DNA of 57,878 bases from Candidatus Rokuibacteriota bacterium (GCA_016184365.1 JACPCW010000082.1:1-57878); one strand, 5' to 3'; shown: positions 8,106-17,588, numbered from the stretch's first letter. Numbers and translations: made by a program. Notes: generated from the letters alone by a model not told the origin.

Positions 8106-9452
8106 CTACGGCTTGACCTCGACCGTGTGGCAGAGCTCCGTGTTCTTCGCCGCGAACGAGAGCGTGTCCGTGTTGAAGAGTTCCGTCTCGGCCTCGAGCG
8201 CCTTCAGCAGCGGCGTGCGGGGCACCTCGGTCTTGCGCTGCGTGCTGCCGTGCTTGCCGGGCAGCGTCGACAGGAGCGTCGTCAGCACCCGGGCGGGCTT
8301 GCGGCGCCCGTTCCCCTTGCGGTGTGCGAACCGCTCCCAGAGCAGCGTCTTCGGCGTGGCGTTCAGGCTGCCGTGGTGGCCGACCTTGTACACGTCGACC
8401 GCGGCGAGCAGCCGCTGCGTCCGGTCGCGCGTCGGAGCGTCCACGAGCGCGTAGCTCCAGTTCTCGAGCTGCGCGTCGCCGGGGAACAGCAGCTTCCGGC
8501 CGAAGACCTCGAACAGCAGGATCAGGCTCGTGTTGTTCATCTGATCGTCGAGCGTGCGGACGATCTCGAGGAGCTGCTCGCGCTGCATGCGCTCCAGCCG
8601 CTCGCGGAACCACCGCGCTTCGGCCGGGACGCCCGCCGTGCGCCTGCCGCCGTTCAGGCCCTGCGCCAGCGGCACACCGTCGCGAAGGCCCGATCGCCCC
8701 GCGAGCAGGTGCCAGAACTCGCTCGGGTCCTTGCTGCGCATCGTCTTGATCGTCTCGGTCTGCGTGAGATCCGGCGGCCCCAGCACGTGGACCTTCACGC
8801 CGGGGAGATGGCGCTCGAGGCCCGACGTGGAGCCGTGGCGGGCCCACACCGCGACCGCGCCGCGCGCCTTGCCCATGGCGATGAGGTTCTTCACGGCCGA
8901 GGCGTTCCGGATGTTGTCCTCGCCGAGGAACCGCAGCTGCTTCGCCAGCGCGGGCCCGAACCAGCTCGCCCGTCGCTGCGCGAGGTCGGCGACCACGGCG
9001 GCGATGTCGTGCATGGCGCCGAGGCCCGCGATGAACCCGCGCCGCGACGCGGAGGAATCCCGCGTCGCCTTCCGGGCGTCACGGGCCGCCCGGGGATCTT
9101 CCGTCCACGGCTGGATCACGACCTTGGGCTTGAGCTTCGCGATGATCTCACCCGACTTGCCGGTCCGCGCGTCGGTCGCGAAGCCGCTGATGTGATCGGC
9201 GTGGCGATGGGTGGCGACAACGGCCGTCAGCCGCCCCTCGGACACGCGCGCGATGTCCTTCGCGACCTCCGGCATGTGCTGCGACGCCTTCGCCGGCGCC
9301 CGGGGCTGCCCGCGCACCGGCAGCTCGGTCGTGCCGAAGTCGATGAGGACGTGCCGCTTGTCGGTCGGGCCGTAGACGAACGACAGCAGGAAGCAGTCAC
9401 CGAACCCGACCTGGTACGAGCGGATCTCGACGGACCTGGGTGCGCGGGCCAT
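8106..9452 (-). CDS. Metallo-beta-lactamase-fold hydrolase (ComEC-like domain type)
   Basis: A 448-residue stand-alone metallo-beta-lactamase-fold protein. The zinc motif H82-R-H84-A-D86-H87 follows an N-terminal strand pair (VGFGDCFLLSF, HVLIDFGTTELP). A further ligand-type motif LLFPGDAQLENW and a late His in YKVGHHGSLNATP complete the site. This arrangement is typical of the soluble nuclease-like domain of ComEC and its free-standing relatives. Its ATG lies one base after the stop of the upstream metallopeptidase, so the two are translationally coupled. An insert of about 150 residues between the two metal motifs is larger than in simple family members. Hydrolysis of a phosphodiester or similar bond is likely; the substrate is unknown. 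Confidence 0.75.
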   Translation of the reverse strand: MARAPRSVEIRSYQVGFGDCFLLSFVYGPTDKRHVLIDFGTTELPVRGQPRAPAKASQHMPEVAKDIARVSEGRLTAVVATHRHADHISGFATDARTGKSGEIIAKLKPKVVIQPWTEDPRAARDARKATRDSSASRRGFIAGLGAMHDIAAVVADLAQRRASWFGPALAKQLRFLGEDNIRNASAVKNLIAMGKARGAVAVWARHGSTSGLERHLPGVKVHVLGPPDLTQTETIKTMRSKDPSEFWHLLAGRSGLRDGVPLAQGLNGGRRTAGVPAEARWFRERLERMQREQLLEIVRTLDDQMNNTSLILLFEVFGRKLLFPGDAQLENWSYALVDAPTRDRTQRLLAAVDVYKVGHHGSLNATPKTLLWERFAHRKGNGRRKPARVLTTLLSTLPGKHGSTQRKTEVPRTPLLKALEAETELFNTDTLSFAAKNTELCHTVEVKP

Positions 9453-9453
9453 C

Positions 9454-11364
9454 TCACCATGCCTCCGCGGGGTAGCGTCGTGCGTCCATGGAACGCAGAC
9501 GATGCATCGTGGACAGCCGCGCCGCGCGGAACCGGACGCCCTGCCGGCCCGTCTGGATGAATCCGGCTTCCCAGAGATAGGCGAGACGTCGGCTCTGACG
9601 CTCCGGCTGGAAGAGCTCGTTGTGGACGTGGTACTTCAGCCGCCCGTACTCGTCGAAGATGAGGGCACCCCCGCCGTAGATCGGCGTCGTCAGCGCCTCG
9701 TCGTCCTCGGCGAACCCGTCACGCGATCGGCCGAGGCCGCTCGCGGCCGCGGCCGGCAGCGCGGCGCTGCGCCGTTCACCCGTCTCGCGCTGCGCGCGCC
9801 GCAGGCTGTCCTGATAGCCTGCCGGCAGGGTGATCCCGGCCTTGCGGAGCTCGGCGACGGTGAGCCGGGCCACCTGGTAATACTCCGCGACCGTCTCGCG
9901 GAGGATGAAGCCGTCGAGCCCGGCGCGCACGCATGGCCGGACCGACAGGACCTCCGAGTAGGCGGCCCGCTCGAGGTTGCTCACGTTGTGGCGGGTCCAG
10001 AGCGTGCCGCGGTTCTCCCAGAGAAAACGGAAGACCTCGTCCTTGTCGCTGCGCATCGAGTCGAACCGGACGCGGTCGTAGCGCAGCCCGGCCGGCGCCG
10101 GCTCCCAGATGCCCGGCAGGTTCCTGACCGGCGAGGCGGGCTCGATCTCGTAGCGGCGGAAGGACCGCAGCAGGTGCCGCCGGAGCTCGAAGCGCGAATC
10201 GTCCGGGCGCACTTCCAGGTCCGCGGTGAGCGCGGCGCTGAGCGCGTCCGGGAACTCGAGGTGCACCGGCGGCATGTAGTCGAGCGCCCGGATCCACATC
10301 GTCATCAGGGCTTCGGCGATGTCGGCGCCGTCTTCCGCGACGCGCGCGATGGGATAGAGCTGCTGGCCCGGAGCGCCGGAGGTGTCGATCCGGCGCGACC
10401 ACGCGTCGACGAACGCGTTCATCACCGCGGCCACGAAGACCTCGCCCCGGCGGTGCGGCTCCAGGAACTCGGACTGCGCGAGCAGCCCCGGCTCGGGGTC
10501 GAGCGTGACGCTGCGCCGAAGCGCGCCGCCGCGCACGCCTTCCATCTCGCCGCCCATCTGCTCGGCCAGGCTCAGCAGGGCGTTGTCCTTCAGCGCGTCC
10601 GGCGCGATGTCCTTCCTGTGGATGAGCGTGCGCGACGGCGACTTCGAAGCCGGCCGGCGCAGCATCGCCGCGATCAGCTCCTTCTGCGAGAACACCGACA
10701 GGAGCGCGACCACGTCGGCGAACCCTTCGTGGAACGCCGCCTGGTCGGGGCTGGACGGGTCGAGATAGCGCTCGCGAAGCGCGTCGACGAGCGCGTGCGT
10801 GGTCTCGTGCACGACGACGTCGTGGGACAGGCACGTGTAGATGGTCCGGCCCGTCCGCCCGGGGAAGTACCCGAACACGAGGCCCTCCTCGCCGGGACTG
10901 TAGAAGGCGTTGGCGTCCAGCATGCCGTGCGGGGCGATCTTGAGCTGGTGCGCGTCGAACGACCATCCCACGCGACGGCCGAGCGCGAACTCGAACCGCG
11001 CGAGCGTCTTCATGACGAGCGCGTAGACGTTCTGCGCGTGGAACCGGTAGTCGTCGACGAGGCTGCGCGCGCCGTCGCGCCAGCGCTTCGGCTGGGCGCC
11101 GAACGTCGCCGGCAGGGCGTGCGCATCGCGGAATTTCCGGGTCGTCGAGTTGTAATCGACGACCTGCACGCGGTAGCCGATGGGGCCGGGCACGAGCTCC
11201 TCGGCCGGCACGGTGACCTTCGCCATCAGGATGCCGCCGCTGCGATTCTTCACGCTCGGATCCTGCGCGATGACGCTCATGTACCGCATCGCCGGGCGCG
11301 GAGCGCCGCCGCCCGGCGTGACGCGGCGCCGGCGGGCTCGGCGTCGGGCGGTCTTCTTGCTCAT
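9454..11364 (-). CDS. Thermolysin-like (gluzincin) metallopeptidase
   Basis: A 636-residue protein with a gluzincin active site: H186-E-T-T-H190 binds zinc with catalytic Glu187, and E213-G-F-A-D217 supplies the third ligand in the ExxxD arrangement of thermolysin. The ATG at 11364 follows GGAGG at good spacing; the N-terminus is very basic (SKKTARRRARRRR), not a normal signal peptide, which suggests action inside the cell or binding to nucleic acid. A long C-terminal part (about 300-636) has no recognised domain but looks helical. It is the first large gene of a two-gene unit with the metallo-beta-lactamase-fold hydrolase. A 39-codon ORF overlaps its start codon. The physiological substrate is unknown. 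Confidence 0.7.
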   Translation of the reverse strand: MSKKTARRRARRRRVTPGGGAPRPAMRYMSVIAQDPSVKNRSGGILMAKVTVPAEELVPGPIGYRVQVVDYNSTTRKFRDAHALPATFGAQPKRWRDGARSLVDDYRFHAQNVYALVMKTLARFEFALGRRVGWSFDAHQLKIAPHGMLDANAFYSPGEEGLVFGYFPGRTGRTIYTCLSHDVVVHETTHALVDALRERYLDPSSPDQAAFHEGFADVVALLSVFSQKELIAAMLRRPASKSPSRTLIHRKDIAPDALKDNALLSLAEQMGGEMEGVRGGALRRSVTLDPEPGLLAQSEFLEPHRRGEVFVAAVMNAFVDAWSRRIDTSGAPGQQLYPIARVAEDGADIAEALMTMWIRALDYMPPVHLEFPDALSAALTADLEVRPDDSRFELRRHLLRSFRRYEIEPASPVRNLPGIWEPAPAGLRYDRVRFDSMRSDKDEVFRFLWENRGTLWTRHNVSNLERAAYSEVLSVRPCVRAGLDGFILRETVAEYYQVARLTVAELRKAGITLPAGYQDSLRRAQRETGERRSAALPAAAASGLGRSRDGFAEDDEALTTPIYGGGALIFDEYGRLKYHVHNELFQPERQSRRLAYLWEAGFIQTGRQGVRFRAARLSTMHRLRSMDARRYPAEAW

Positions 11365-11480
11365 CTCGATCCTCCATGCTCGTCGGACCGCGGCTCGGCT
11401 CGATCGAGGCGGGGAGAACACCGAGCGCGAACTCGGAGACGGCGAATGCGGCGGCGGGGATGATGGAAGCGTCCGCGCAC
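11361..11480 (-). CDS. Possible 39-codon leader ORF ahead of the metallopeptidase
   Basis: A GTG at 11480 stands 5 bases after a perfect AGGAGG. The frame runs 39 codons and stops with TGA at 11363-11361, overlapping the metallopeptidase ATG (ATGA). A promoter-like pair lies just upstream. The peptide is extremely Arg-rich, which GC-rich noncoding DNA can also give, so coding status is uncertain. It may serve mainly to couple translation. Confidence 0.35.
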   Translation of the reverse strand: MRGRFHHPRRRIRRLRVRARCSPRLDRAEPRSDEHGGSR

Positions 11481-11506
11481 GGAGTCCTCCTGCGCGGGCA
11501 AGCGAG

Positions 11507-11535
11507 AGAATGACCGAGGGACGCGCCAACGTCAA
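11507..11535 (-). promoter_or_regulatory. Candidate promoter of the metallopeptidase/hydrolase unit
   Basis: On the minus strand TTGACG (11535-11530), a 17-base spacer and CATTCT (11512-11507) precede the AGGAGG of the small leader ORF by a few bases. The -10 match is weak. Confidence 0.35.
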
Positions 11536-11587
11536 GCGCCTCGCGCGACAGCGCCTCGCGCGTCGTCAAGACGAGAAACGCGAGCTG

Positions 11588-13801
11588 CTAGCCGAGCTTG
11601 CCGCGCTTCTGCAGGTACTCGGGGCCGACCAGAACCTCGCGCGGCTTGGACCCGTCGCCGGGGCCGATGATCCGATCCTGCTCCATCATGTCGACGAAGC
11701 GCGCGGCCTTCGGATACCCGAGCCGCATGCGCCGCTGGAGGAACGAGATCGAGGCCTGGCGCTGCCCGATGACGAGGTGCACGGCGTCCCAGTAGAGATC
11801 GTCGCGATCGGCGGCATCGCCGGTCGCGGCGTCCGCGTCGTCGACGGGCATGACGACTTCCTCGTACACCGCGGTCGCCTGCGATCGTAAAAATTCGCAG
11901 ATCGCCTTGACCTCGTCGTCGCTGACCCAGGCGCCGTGCACGCGCATGGCCCTCGAGGCGCCCGGCGGCACGAAGATCATGTCGCCGCGTCCGAGCAGCT
12001 GCTCGGCGCCGTTCGCGTCGAGCACGGTGCGCGAGTCGACCTTCGACGCCATCTGGAACGCGATGCGCGTCGGAAAATTGGCCTTGATGAGTCCGGTGAC
12101 GACGTCGACGGACGGCCGCTGGGTCGCGACGATCAGGTGGATGCCGACCGCGCGGGCGATCTGGGCGAGCCGCACGAGCGACGTCTGCACTTCGCCGGCG
12201 GACACCATCATGAGATCCGCGAGCTCGTCGACGACCACGACCCAGTACGGCAGGCGCTTCTCGGGCTCGACGGCGCGGTTGTAGCCCTCGATGCTGCGCA
12301 CCTGCTTGATCTGCAGCTCCTTGTAGCGCTCGTCCATCTTCCCGACGATCCAGCGCAGGCGCGCCGCGGCTTCCTTCGCGTCGGTGACGACCGGCGACAG
12401 CAGGTGCGGAATGCCTTCGTAGATGCTGAGCTCGAGCCGCTTCGGGTCGATGAGCAGGAAGCGCACGTCGGCCGGCGTCGCCTTGTAGAGGATCGAGCAG
12501 ATCATCGAGTTCAGCCCGACCGATTTGCCGCTGCCCGTGGCGCCGGCGACGAGCAGGTGCGGCATCGCGGTGAGATCGGCGACGACGCCCTGGCCGGTGA
12601 CGTCCTTGCCGAGCGCGAGCGGCAGCTTGCCCTTCGACTCGGCGAACTCCGGCGACATGAAGATCTCGCGGAGATAGACCGTGGTCGCTTCGGAGTTCGG
12701 CACCTCGATGGCGACGGTGCCGCGGCCCGCGATCGGTCCCATGATCCGCACCGACGCCGCCTTCAGCGCCAGCGCCAGATCGTCGGCCAGGTTCACGATC
12801 TGACTCACCTTGATGCCGGGCGCGGGCTCGAACTCGTACGACGTGATGATCGGGCCCGGGCTCACCTGGACGATGCGGCCCTCGACCTCGAAGTCCTCGA
12901 GCTTCTTCCGGAGCGTGTCCGCGGTCTCCTGGAGCTCCTCGCGCGTGCGCTTCAGCTCCGAGGGCGGCGGCACCTTCAGCAGGCCGACGGGCGGCAGCTG
13001 GAACGACGCCGCGCCGTCCTTGCCGAAGTCGAACGTCTCCTGCCACGTGAGCCCCTGCTCGACGAGCGTGCGCGAGCGCGCCGGCTCGACGACCACCAGC
13101 GGCGCGGCCTCGACCTCCGGCAGCGCGATCTCCGGTGAGAGCGCGGGCATCGGGACGTCGGCGCCCGACTTCGCGCGCTTCGTGCGGCGGAGATGTCGCA
13201 CCTGGCGCGCGACGATGCGCGAGATCGCGGCGTACGAGACCTGCGTGACGAGCAGCAGCGCCACCGGAATCGCCGCGAGCGGCACGAGCCACGCGCCGAG
13301 GTTCCCCAGCGTGAGGCGCAGCGATTCGCCGAGCGCCAGGCCGAGCACGCCGCCCTGCGACGTCTGGCCTGCCGCCGGCGGCGAGAGCTGATCGAGCAAG
13401 GCCGTGGCGCTCGAGATCAGGATGGCGATGCCGGCGACCGACAGCCAGCGCACGCCACCGGGCGCCCGGAGGAACGCCGCGACACCCCAGAACGCGGTGA
13501 GGAGCGGGAACAGGAGCCCGGCGTGTCCGAAGCCGCGATAGAGCGCCCACCCGAGCCACGCGCCGACGGTGCCGACCGGACTGCCCTGCTCGCCGACCGG
13601 CAGCGTCGGATCGAACGTCGCGACGGCGACGAGACCGAAGACCGCCGCGGCGAGCGCGATGATGCCGTACGCCTCGCGGCGCCAGCGGTGCGGCGTCGCC
13701 TTCTTCTTCCGGCGTCGCGGCCGCGCGCCGTCGCGCTCGCCGGTGCGTTCGGCGCTGCGGTCGGAGTTGTGGTCGTCGCTTTCCGAGACGGTCGAGGCCA
13801 T
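11588..13801 (-). CDS. ftsK: DNA translocase FtsK/SpoIIIE
   Basis: A 737-residue DNA pump that moves chromosome ends through the division septum. It has a basic N-terminus, four hydrophobic helices (about 45-62, 92-111, 120-137, 168-190), the alpha/beta motor with Walker A GATGSGKS at 420-427 and Walker B VVVVDELADLMM, and a C-terminal gamma winged helix (about 665-737, ASISFLQRRMRLGYPKAARF) that in FtsK reads KOPS-like polarity sequences. The linker between membrane part and motor is short, as in SpoIIIE. Its ATG overlaps the RNase J stop by one base (TGATG), so it is coupled to that gene. Confidence 0.95.
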   Translation of the reverse strand: MASTVSESDDHNSDRSAERTGERDGARPRRRKKKATPHRWRREAYGIIALAAAVFGLVAVATFDPTLPVGEQGSPVGTVGAWLGWALYRGFGHAGLLFPLLTAFWGVAAFLRAPGGVRWLSVAGIAILISSATALLDQLSPPAAGQTSQGGVLGLALGESLRLTLGNLGAWLVPLAAIPVALLLVTQVSYAAISRIVARQVRHLRRTKRAKSGADVPMPALSPEIALPEVEAAPLVVVEPARSRTLVEQGLTWQETFDFGKDGAASFQLPPVGLLKVPPPSELKRTREELQETADTLRKKLEDFEVEGRIVQVSPGPIITSYEFEPAPGIKVSQIVNLADDLALALKAASVRIMGPIAGRGTVAIEVPNSEATTVYLREIFMSPEFAESKGKLPLALGKDVTGQGVVADLTAMPHLLVAGATGSGKSVGLNSMICSILYKATPADVRFLLIDPKRLELSIYEGIPHLLSPVVTDAKEAAARLRWIVGKMDERYKELQIKQVRSIEGYNRAVEPEKRLPYWVVVVDELADLMMVSAGEVQTSLVRLAQIARAVGIHLIVATQRPSVDVVTGLIKANFPTRIAFQMASKVDSRTVLDANGAEQLLGRGDMIFVPPGASRAMRVHGAWVSDDEVKAICEFLRSQATAVYEEVVMPVDDADAATGDAADRDDLYWDAVHLVIGQRQASISFLQRRMRLGYPKAARFVDMMEQDRIIGPGDGSKPREVLVGPEYLQKRGKLG

Positions 13802-15474
13802 CACACCTCCAGGACGATCGGCAGCACCACGGGCTTGCGGTGAAACCGTTGGTTGATGAACTGGCGCACCGTCGTGCGCAGGAAGCCGGACAGCGCCCCG
13901 ATGTCGCTCGCATCGCCGGTACGGCGCTCCGCGAGCGCCGTCGCCACGGCGGCGCGCAATTCCTCGAGCAGCGCCTCGCTGTCGCGGATGTAGACGACAC
14001 CGCGGCTCGCGATCTGCGGGCCCGCGACCACCGCGCCCGCCGCGTCGATCGTCACCGACACGGCGACCACGCCGTCCTCGGCGAGGATCTGGCGGTCGCG
14101 CAGCACGACGGAGCCGATGTCGCCGACGCCTTTGCCGTCGACGAGGACGCGACCGACGGGAAAGCGCCCGACCACGCGCGCCGTCGTCTTCGTGAGCTCG
14201 ATGCCCATGCCGTCTTCGATCAGGAAGATGCGGTCGTCGGTGAGGCCCTCGCCGGCGGCGAGGTGCGCGTGTCCGCGGAGGTGACGGTACTCGCCGTGCA
14301 CCGGCAGGAAGTACCGCGGCTTCGTCAGCTTCAGCATGAGCTTGAGATCTTCCTGGCTCGCGTGACCCGAGACGTGGACGAACGCGTTGTCGTCGTAGAG
14401 CACCTCGGCGCCGAGGCGATAGAACGCGTTGATCGCACGGCCGACGGTGCGCTCGTTCCCGGGGATGACGCGGGACGAGAAGATGACGAGGTCGCCCGCC
14501 TCGACCTGCACGTACTTGTGCTCGCGCGCCGCCATGAGCGAGATGGCCGAGTTCGGCTCGCCCTGGCTGCCCGTCGAGAGGATCACCTGGCGGTCGGCCG
14601 GCAGGCGCCCGAGATCCTCGAGCGCCACGAAGATCCCCGCGGGCGCGTCGAGATAGCCGAGCTCGGACGCGAGCCGCACGTTCTTCTGCATCGACATGCC
14701 GAGGATCGCGACCTTGCGCCCGAAGCGCTGCGCCAGGCGGAGCACGTGCTGAATCCGATGGATGTGCGAGGCGAACGTCGCGACGACGATGCGGCCGGTC
14801 GCCTGCTCGAACCGCTCGCCGAGCGCGACGCCCACGTCCGATTCGGACCGCGTGTGGCCCGGCCGATCGACGTTCGTGGAGTCCGAGCACAGCATCAGCA
14901 CGCCTTCGGCGCCGAGCTCGGCGAAGCGGCGATAGTCCGGCGTCTCGCCGTCGAGCGGATTCGGATCGAGCTTGAAGTCGCCCGTGTGGACGACCGTTCC
15001 GACCGGCGTGCCGATCGCGAGCCCGATGCCGTCGACGATCGAATGCGTCACACGGATCGGCTCGATGCGGAACGGTCCGCTCTCGATGACGTCACGCGGC
15101 CGCATCAGGCGCAGATCCGCGCCCTCGATGCCGTGCTCGCGGAGTTTTTCCGCCACGAGCGCGAGCGTCATCGCGGTGCCGTACACGGGCACCGGCGCTT
15201 CGCGCAGCAGGTAGGGCAGCGCGCCGACGTGATCCTCGTGACCGTGCGTCAGCACGACCGCCCGGAAGCCCGCCCGCTTCGCTCTGGCGTACGAGAAGTC
15301 GGGGATCACGTAGTCGATCCCCGGCATGTCGTCCTCGGGAAACATCAGGCCGCAGTCGATCGCGATGAGGTCGTCGCCGAACTCGACGAGCATCATGTTC
15401 AGGCCGATCTCACCGAGCCCGCCGAGCGGAATGAGCCGGACGAATGGCTCGAGCCGGGGTACGTCGGAGTCCAC
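13801..15474 (-). CDS. rnj: Ribonuclease J
   Basis: A 557-residue RNase J of the beta-CASP metallo-beta-lactamase family, an endo- and 5'-3' exoribonuclease of mRNA decay and rRNA maturation. The motif T-H77-G-H79-E-D81-H82-V-G, GDFKLDPNP, the beta-CASP segment IVVATFASHIHRIQ and VSGHASQEDL with PVHGEYRH are all present. Start is GTG (VDSDVP) after AAAGGAG. A TACGAT -10-like sequence lies upstream in the 78-base gap, but no -35 is clear. Finding RNase J in a diderm lineage is unusual for proteobacteria and helps the taxonomic guess. Confidence 0.95.
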   Translation of the reverse strand: MDSDVPRLEPFVRLIPLGGLGEIGLNMMLVEFGDDLIAIDCGLMFPEDDMPGIDYVIPDFSYARAKRAGFRAVVLTHGHEDHVGALPYLLREAPVPVYGTAMTLALVAEKLREHGIEGADLRLMRPRDVIESGPFRIEPIRVTHSIVDGIGLAIGTPVGTVVHTGDFKLDPNPLDGETPDYRRFAELGAEGVLMLCSDSTNVDRPGHTRSESDVGVALGERFEQATGRIVVATFASHIHRIQHVLRLAQRFGRKVAILGMSMQKNVRLASELGYLDAPAGIFVALEDLGRLPADRQVILSTGSQGEPNSAISLMAAREHKYVQVEAGDLVIFSSRVIPGNERTVGRAINAFYRLGAEVLYDDNAFVHVSGHASQEDLKLMLKLTKPRYFLPVHGEYRHLRGHAHLAAGEGLTDDRIFLIEDGMGIELTKTTARVVGRFPVGRVLVDGKGVGDIGSVVLRDRQILAEDGVVAVSVTIDAAGAVVAGPQIASRGVVYIRDSEALLEELRAAVATALAERRTGDASDIGALSGFLRTTVRQFINQRFHRKPVVLPIVLEV

Positions 15475-15552
15475 GAAACTCCTTTCGTTACAGCAATTTC
15501 ATCGTAGCACCCACCCCCCTCGGGCCCCGAATTTCGCCCTCGCGGGGGTGAA

Positions 15553-16806
15553 TCAGAACGCGGCCTGGGTCTCCAGCCTGCGAACCAGGTCGCGCGCGTG
15601 CGCGAGGAACGCGGCGCGGTCGGCGGCCGGGATCGGCTCGCCGGGCAGGAACTTCTCGTGGAGCGGATTGACGAACCGGCCGTGCTTGCTGACGCGGTAG
15701 TCCAGATGCGGGCCCGTGGAGAGACCGGTCGACCCCACGTAGCCGATGACCTGGCGCTGCGCCACGCGCCCGCCGCGGCGCATGCCGGCCGCGAGCTTCG
15801 ACAGGTGGTTGTACATCGTCTCGTAGCCGGACCGGTGCCGGAGGATCACGGAGATGCCGTTGCCGCCGGCCCAGCCCGCGCGCGTGACGACACCGTCGGC
15901 GACCGCGCGCACCGGCGTGCCGACCGGCGCGGCGTAGTCGATCGCCAGGTGCGGGCGCGTGCCGCCGAGGATCGGATGCGGCCGCGCGTACGTGAATCCC
16001 GAGGTGATGCGGGTGAACTCGAGCGGCGATTTCAGGAACGATTTTTTCAGCGAGCGCCCGTCGGGATCGTAGTACCTCCAGCGATCGGCCTGCTCGAACC
16101 CGACCCCGGTCAGCACGCGCGTCGCGGTCAGGTACTGCGCGACGAGCAGGCGGCCGTAGTCCACGAACTCGTCCTCGGCGTACCGCTTCTCGACGAGCAG
16201 CCGGAAGCGGTCGCCGCTCCGCGTGTCGGCCGTGAAGTCGAAGTCGGACGAGAAGATCTCGGCCATCTCGACGACCAGCTGCGGGGACTCCCCGGCGTCG
16301 TCGATCGCCTGGAACAGCGACCGCGTCGCTTCGCCGGCGATGGCTTCGACGCGCACGTCGGGCCGCGTTTCCGCGCGGCGGACCTCCCAGTCGTTCCCCG
16401 TGGCGATGACGGCGTACCCGAGCCACGGGCTCGGCGTGTACGCGATCTCGAGCGGCTCGCCGGCCAGGTTCCACGTGATCGCCAGCCCGTGGCGCGGGTT
16501 CATGCGGCGCAGATCGGCGCCGCTCTCGACGAGCGCGTCGGCGATGCGTTGCCCCACGCGCTTCTCGACGCCTTTGCGCGCGAGCGCGCGGACGAGCGTG
16601 TCGCCGCGCTTGAGCGCGACCGCCTCGACGCGATGCTCGGGCGGCGGCGCCGCGACCGGCGGCGGTGGCGCGACGGCGGGCGCGCTCACGACGGGAGCGA
16701 CCGGAGCCGCGGCCCACCAGGACGTCGAGGCGACGGCAGCAGTGCCGAGGATGACAGCGGCGAGCCCGGCGACGAGAAGCTTACGGTAAGGCATTCCGAC
16801 CATCAT
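15553..16806 (-). CDS. M23-family peptidoglycan endopeptidase
   Basis: A 417-residue exported peptidase. An N-terminal hydrophobic anchor (about residues 10-28) and a Pro/Ala-rich stretch precede a domain of about 200 residues that resembles the OapA/LysM-like substrate-shielding region of MepM-type enzymes. The C-terminal LytM/M23 domain carries zinc ligands in THPHLAIDY-like sequence (RPHLAIDYAAPVGTP) and in STGPHLDYRV. It would cut peptide cross-links in murein. The first ATG overlaps the KsgA stop (ATGA); an internal ATG (MPYRKLL) 12 bases on is an alternative start. It shares transcription with ksgA. Confidence 0.9.
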   Translation of the reverse strand: MMVGMPYRKLLVAGLAAVILGTAAVASTSWWAAAPVAPVVSAPAVAPPPPVAAPPPEHRVEAVALKRGDTLVRALARKGVEKRVGQRIADALVESGADLRRMNPRHGLAITWNLAGEPLEIAYTPSPWLGYAVIATGNDWEVRRAETRPDVRVEAIAGEATRSLFQAIDDAGESPQLVVEMAEIFSSDFDFTADTRSGDRFRLLVEKRYAEDEFVDYGRLLVAQYLTATRVLTGVGFEQADRWRYYDPDGRSLKKSFLKSPLEFTRITSGFTYARPHPILGGTRPHLAIDYAAPVGTPVRAVADGVVTRAGWAGGNGISVILRHRSGYETMYNHLSKLAAGMRRGGRVAQRQVIGYVGSTGLSTGPHLDYRVSKHGRFVNPLHEKFLPGEPIPAADRAAFLAHARDLVRRLETQAAF

Positions 16807-17588
16807 AACCGAGCGGCCAGCTCGGCAAACTCTTGAATCGTCAGTGTTTCCGCCCGCCGGGTGGGGTCGACCCCGGCGGCCCCGGCGGCATCGCGGACCC
16901 GTTCCACCGGCACGCCGAGGCCGCCGGACAGGCCGTTCGCGAGCATCTTCCGGCGCTGGGCGAAGGCCGCGCGCACGACGGCGTGGAACCTGCCTTCATC
17001 GCCGAGCGGCACGCGTGGCGCCGGCAGGACGCGCAGGTGCACGACGGCGGAGTCGACCTTTGGCGGCGGGCGGAACGCGCCCGGCGGCACACGCACGCCC
17101 ACGCGAACGTCGCAGTAGAGCTGCGTCAGGATCGACAGGCTGCCGTACGTCTTGCTCCCCGGCGGCGCGGCGAGACGGTCCGCGACCTCGCGCTGCAGCA
17201 TGAGCGCCATCTCGTCGATGGCGTGCCGCGCCTCCAGCAGGGCGAGGATGATCGGCTTCGACACGCTGTACGGCAGGTTGCCGACGACGAGGACGCGGCC
17301 GCCCGGCGGGCGTTCGAGCGCGCCATAGTCCCAGCGGCGCGCGTCGGCTTCGATCACCTCGACGCCGGCGAAGCGCTCACGCACCCGCGCCGCGAGCTCG
17401 CGGTCGATCTCGAGCGCGATCACGCGTCTCGCGCGCCGCTCGAGCTCGCCGGTCAGCGCGCCGTGCCCGGGCCCGATCTCGACGACGAGATCTGCGGACG
17501 TCGGCGCGACCAGATCCACGATGCGCCGCGCCGTGTCCGGATCACGGAGGAAGTGCTGCCCGAGCGCCCGCCGCTTGCCGCCCGCCAT
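16803..17588 (-). CDS. rsmA: 16S rRNA dimethyladenosine transferase KsgA/RsmA
   Basis: A 261-residue SAM-dependent enzyme that dimethylates two adjacent adenosines near the 3' end of 16S rRNA. Family marks: QHFLRDPDTARRIV at the N-terminus, SAM motif VVEIGPGHGALT, the catalytic NLPYSVSKPII (N-L-P-Y), and FRPPPKVDSAVV with FAQRRKMLANGL near the end. The frame is open further upstream, but homologous sequence begins at MAGGKRRALGQHF, so the ATG at 17588 is used. The preceding region holds a repeat-derived small ORF whose stop is four bases before this ATG. Confidence 0.95.
   Translation of the reverse strand: MAGGKRRALGQHFLRDPDTARRIVDLVAPTSADLVVEIGPGHGALTGELERRARRVIALEIDRELAARVRERFAGVEVIEADARRWDYGALERPPGGRVLVVGNLPYSVSKPIILALLEARHAIDEMALMLQREVADRLAAPPGSKTYGSLSILTQLYCDVRVGVRVPPGAFRPPPKVDSAVVHLRVLPAPRVPLGDEGRFHAVVRAAFAQRRKMLANGLSGGLGVPVERVRDAAGAAGVDPTRRAETLTIQEFAELAARL

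Noticed and set aside
9776..11569. Alternative 597-codon frame across the metallopeptidase
   Set aside because: It is a shifted reading of the metallopeptidase with low-complexity Arg/Ala content and no motif.
15481..15552. Terminator between the M23 and RNase J genes
   Set aside because: C-rich and G-rich runs can pair only imperfectly and no T tract follows on either strand.
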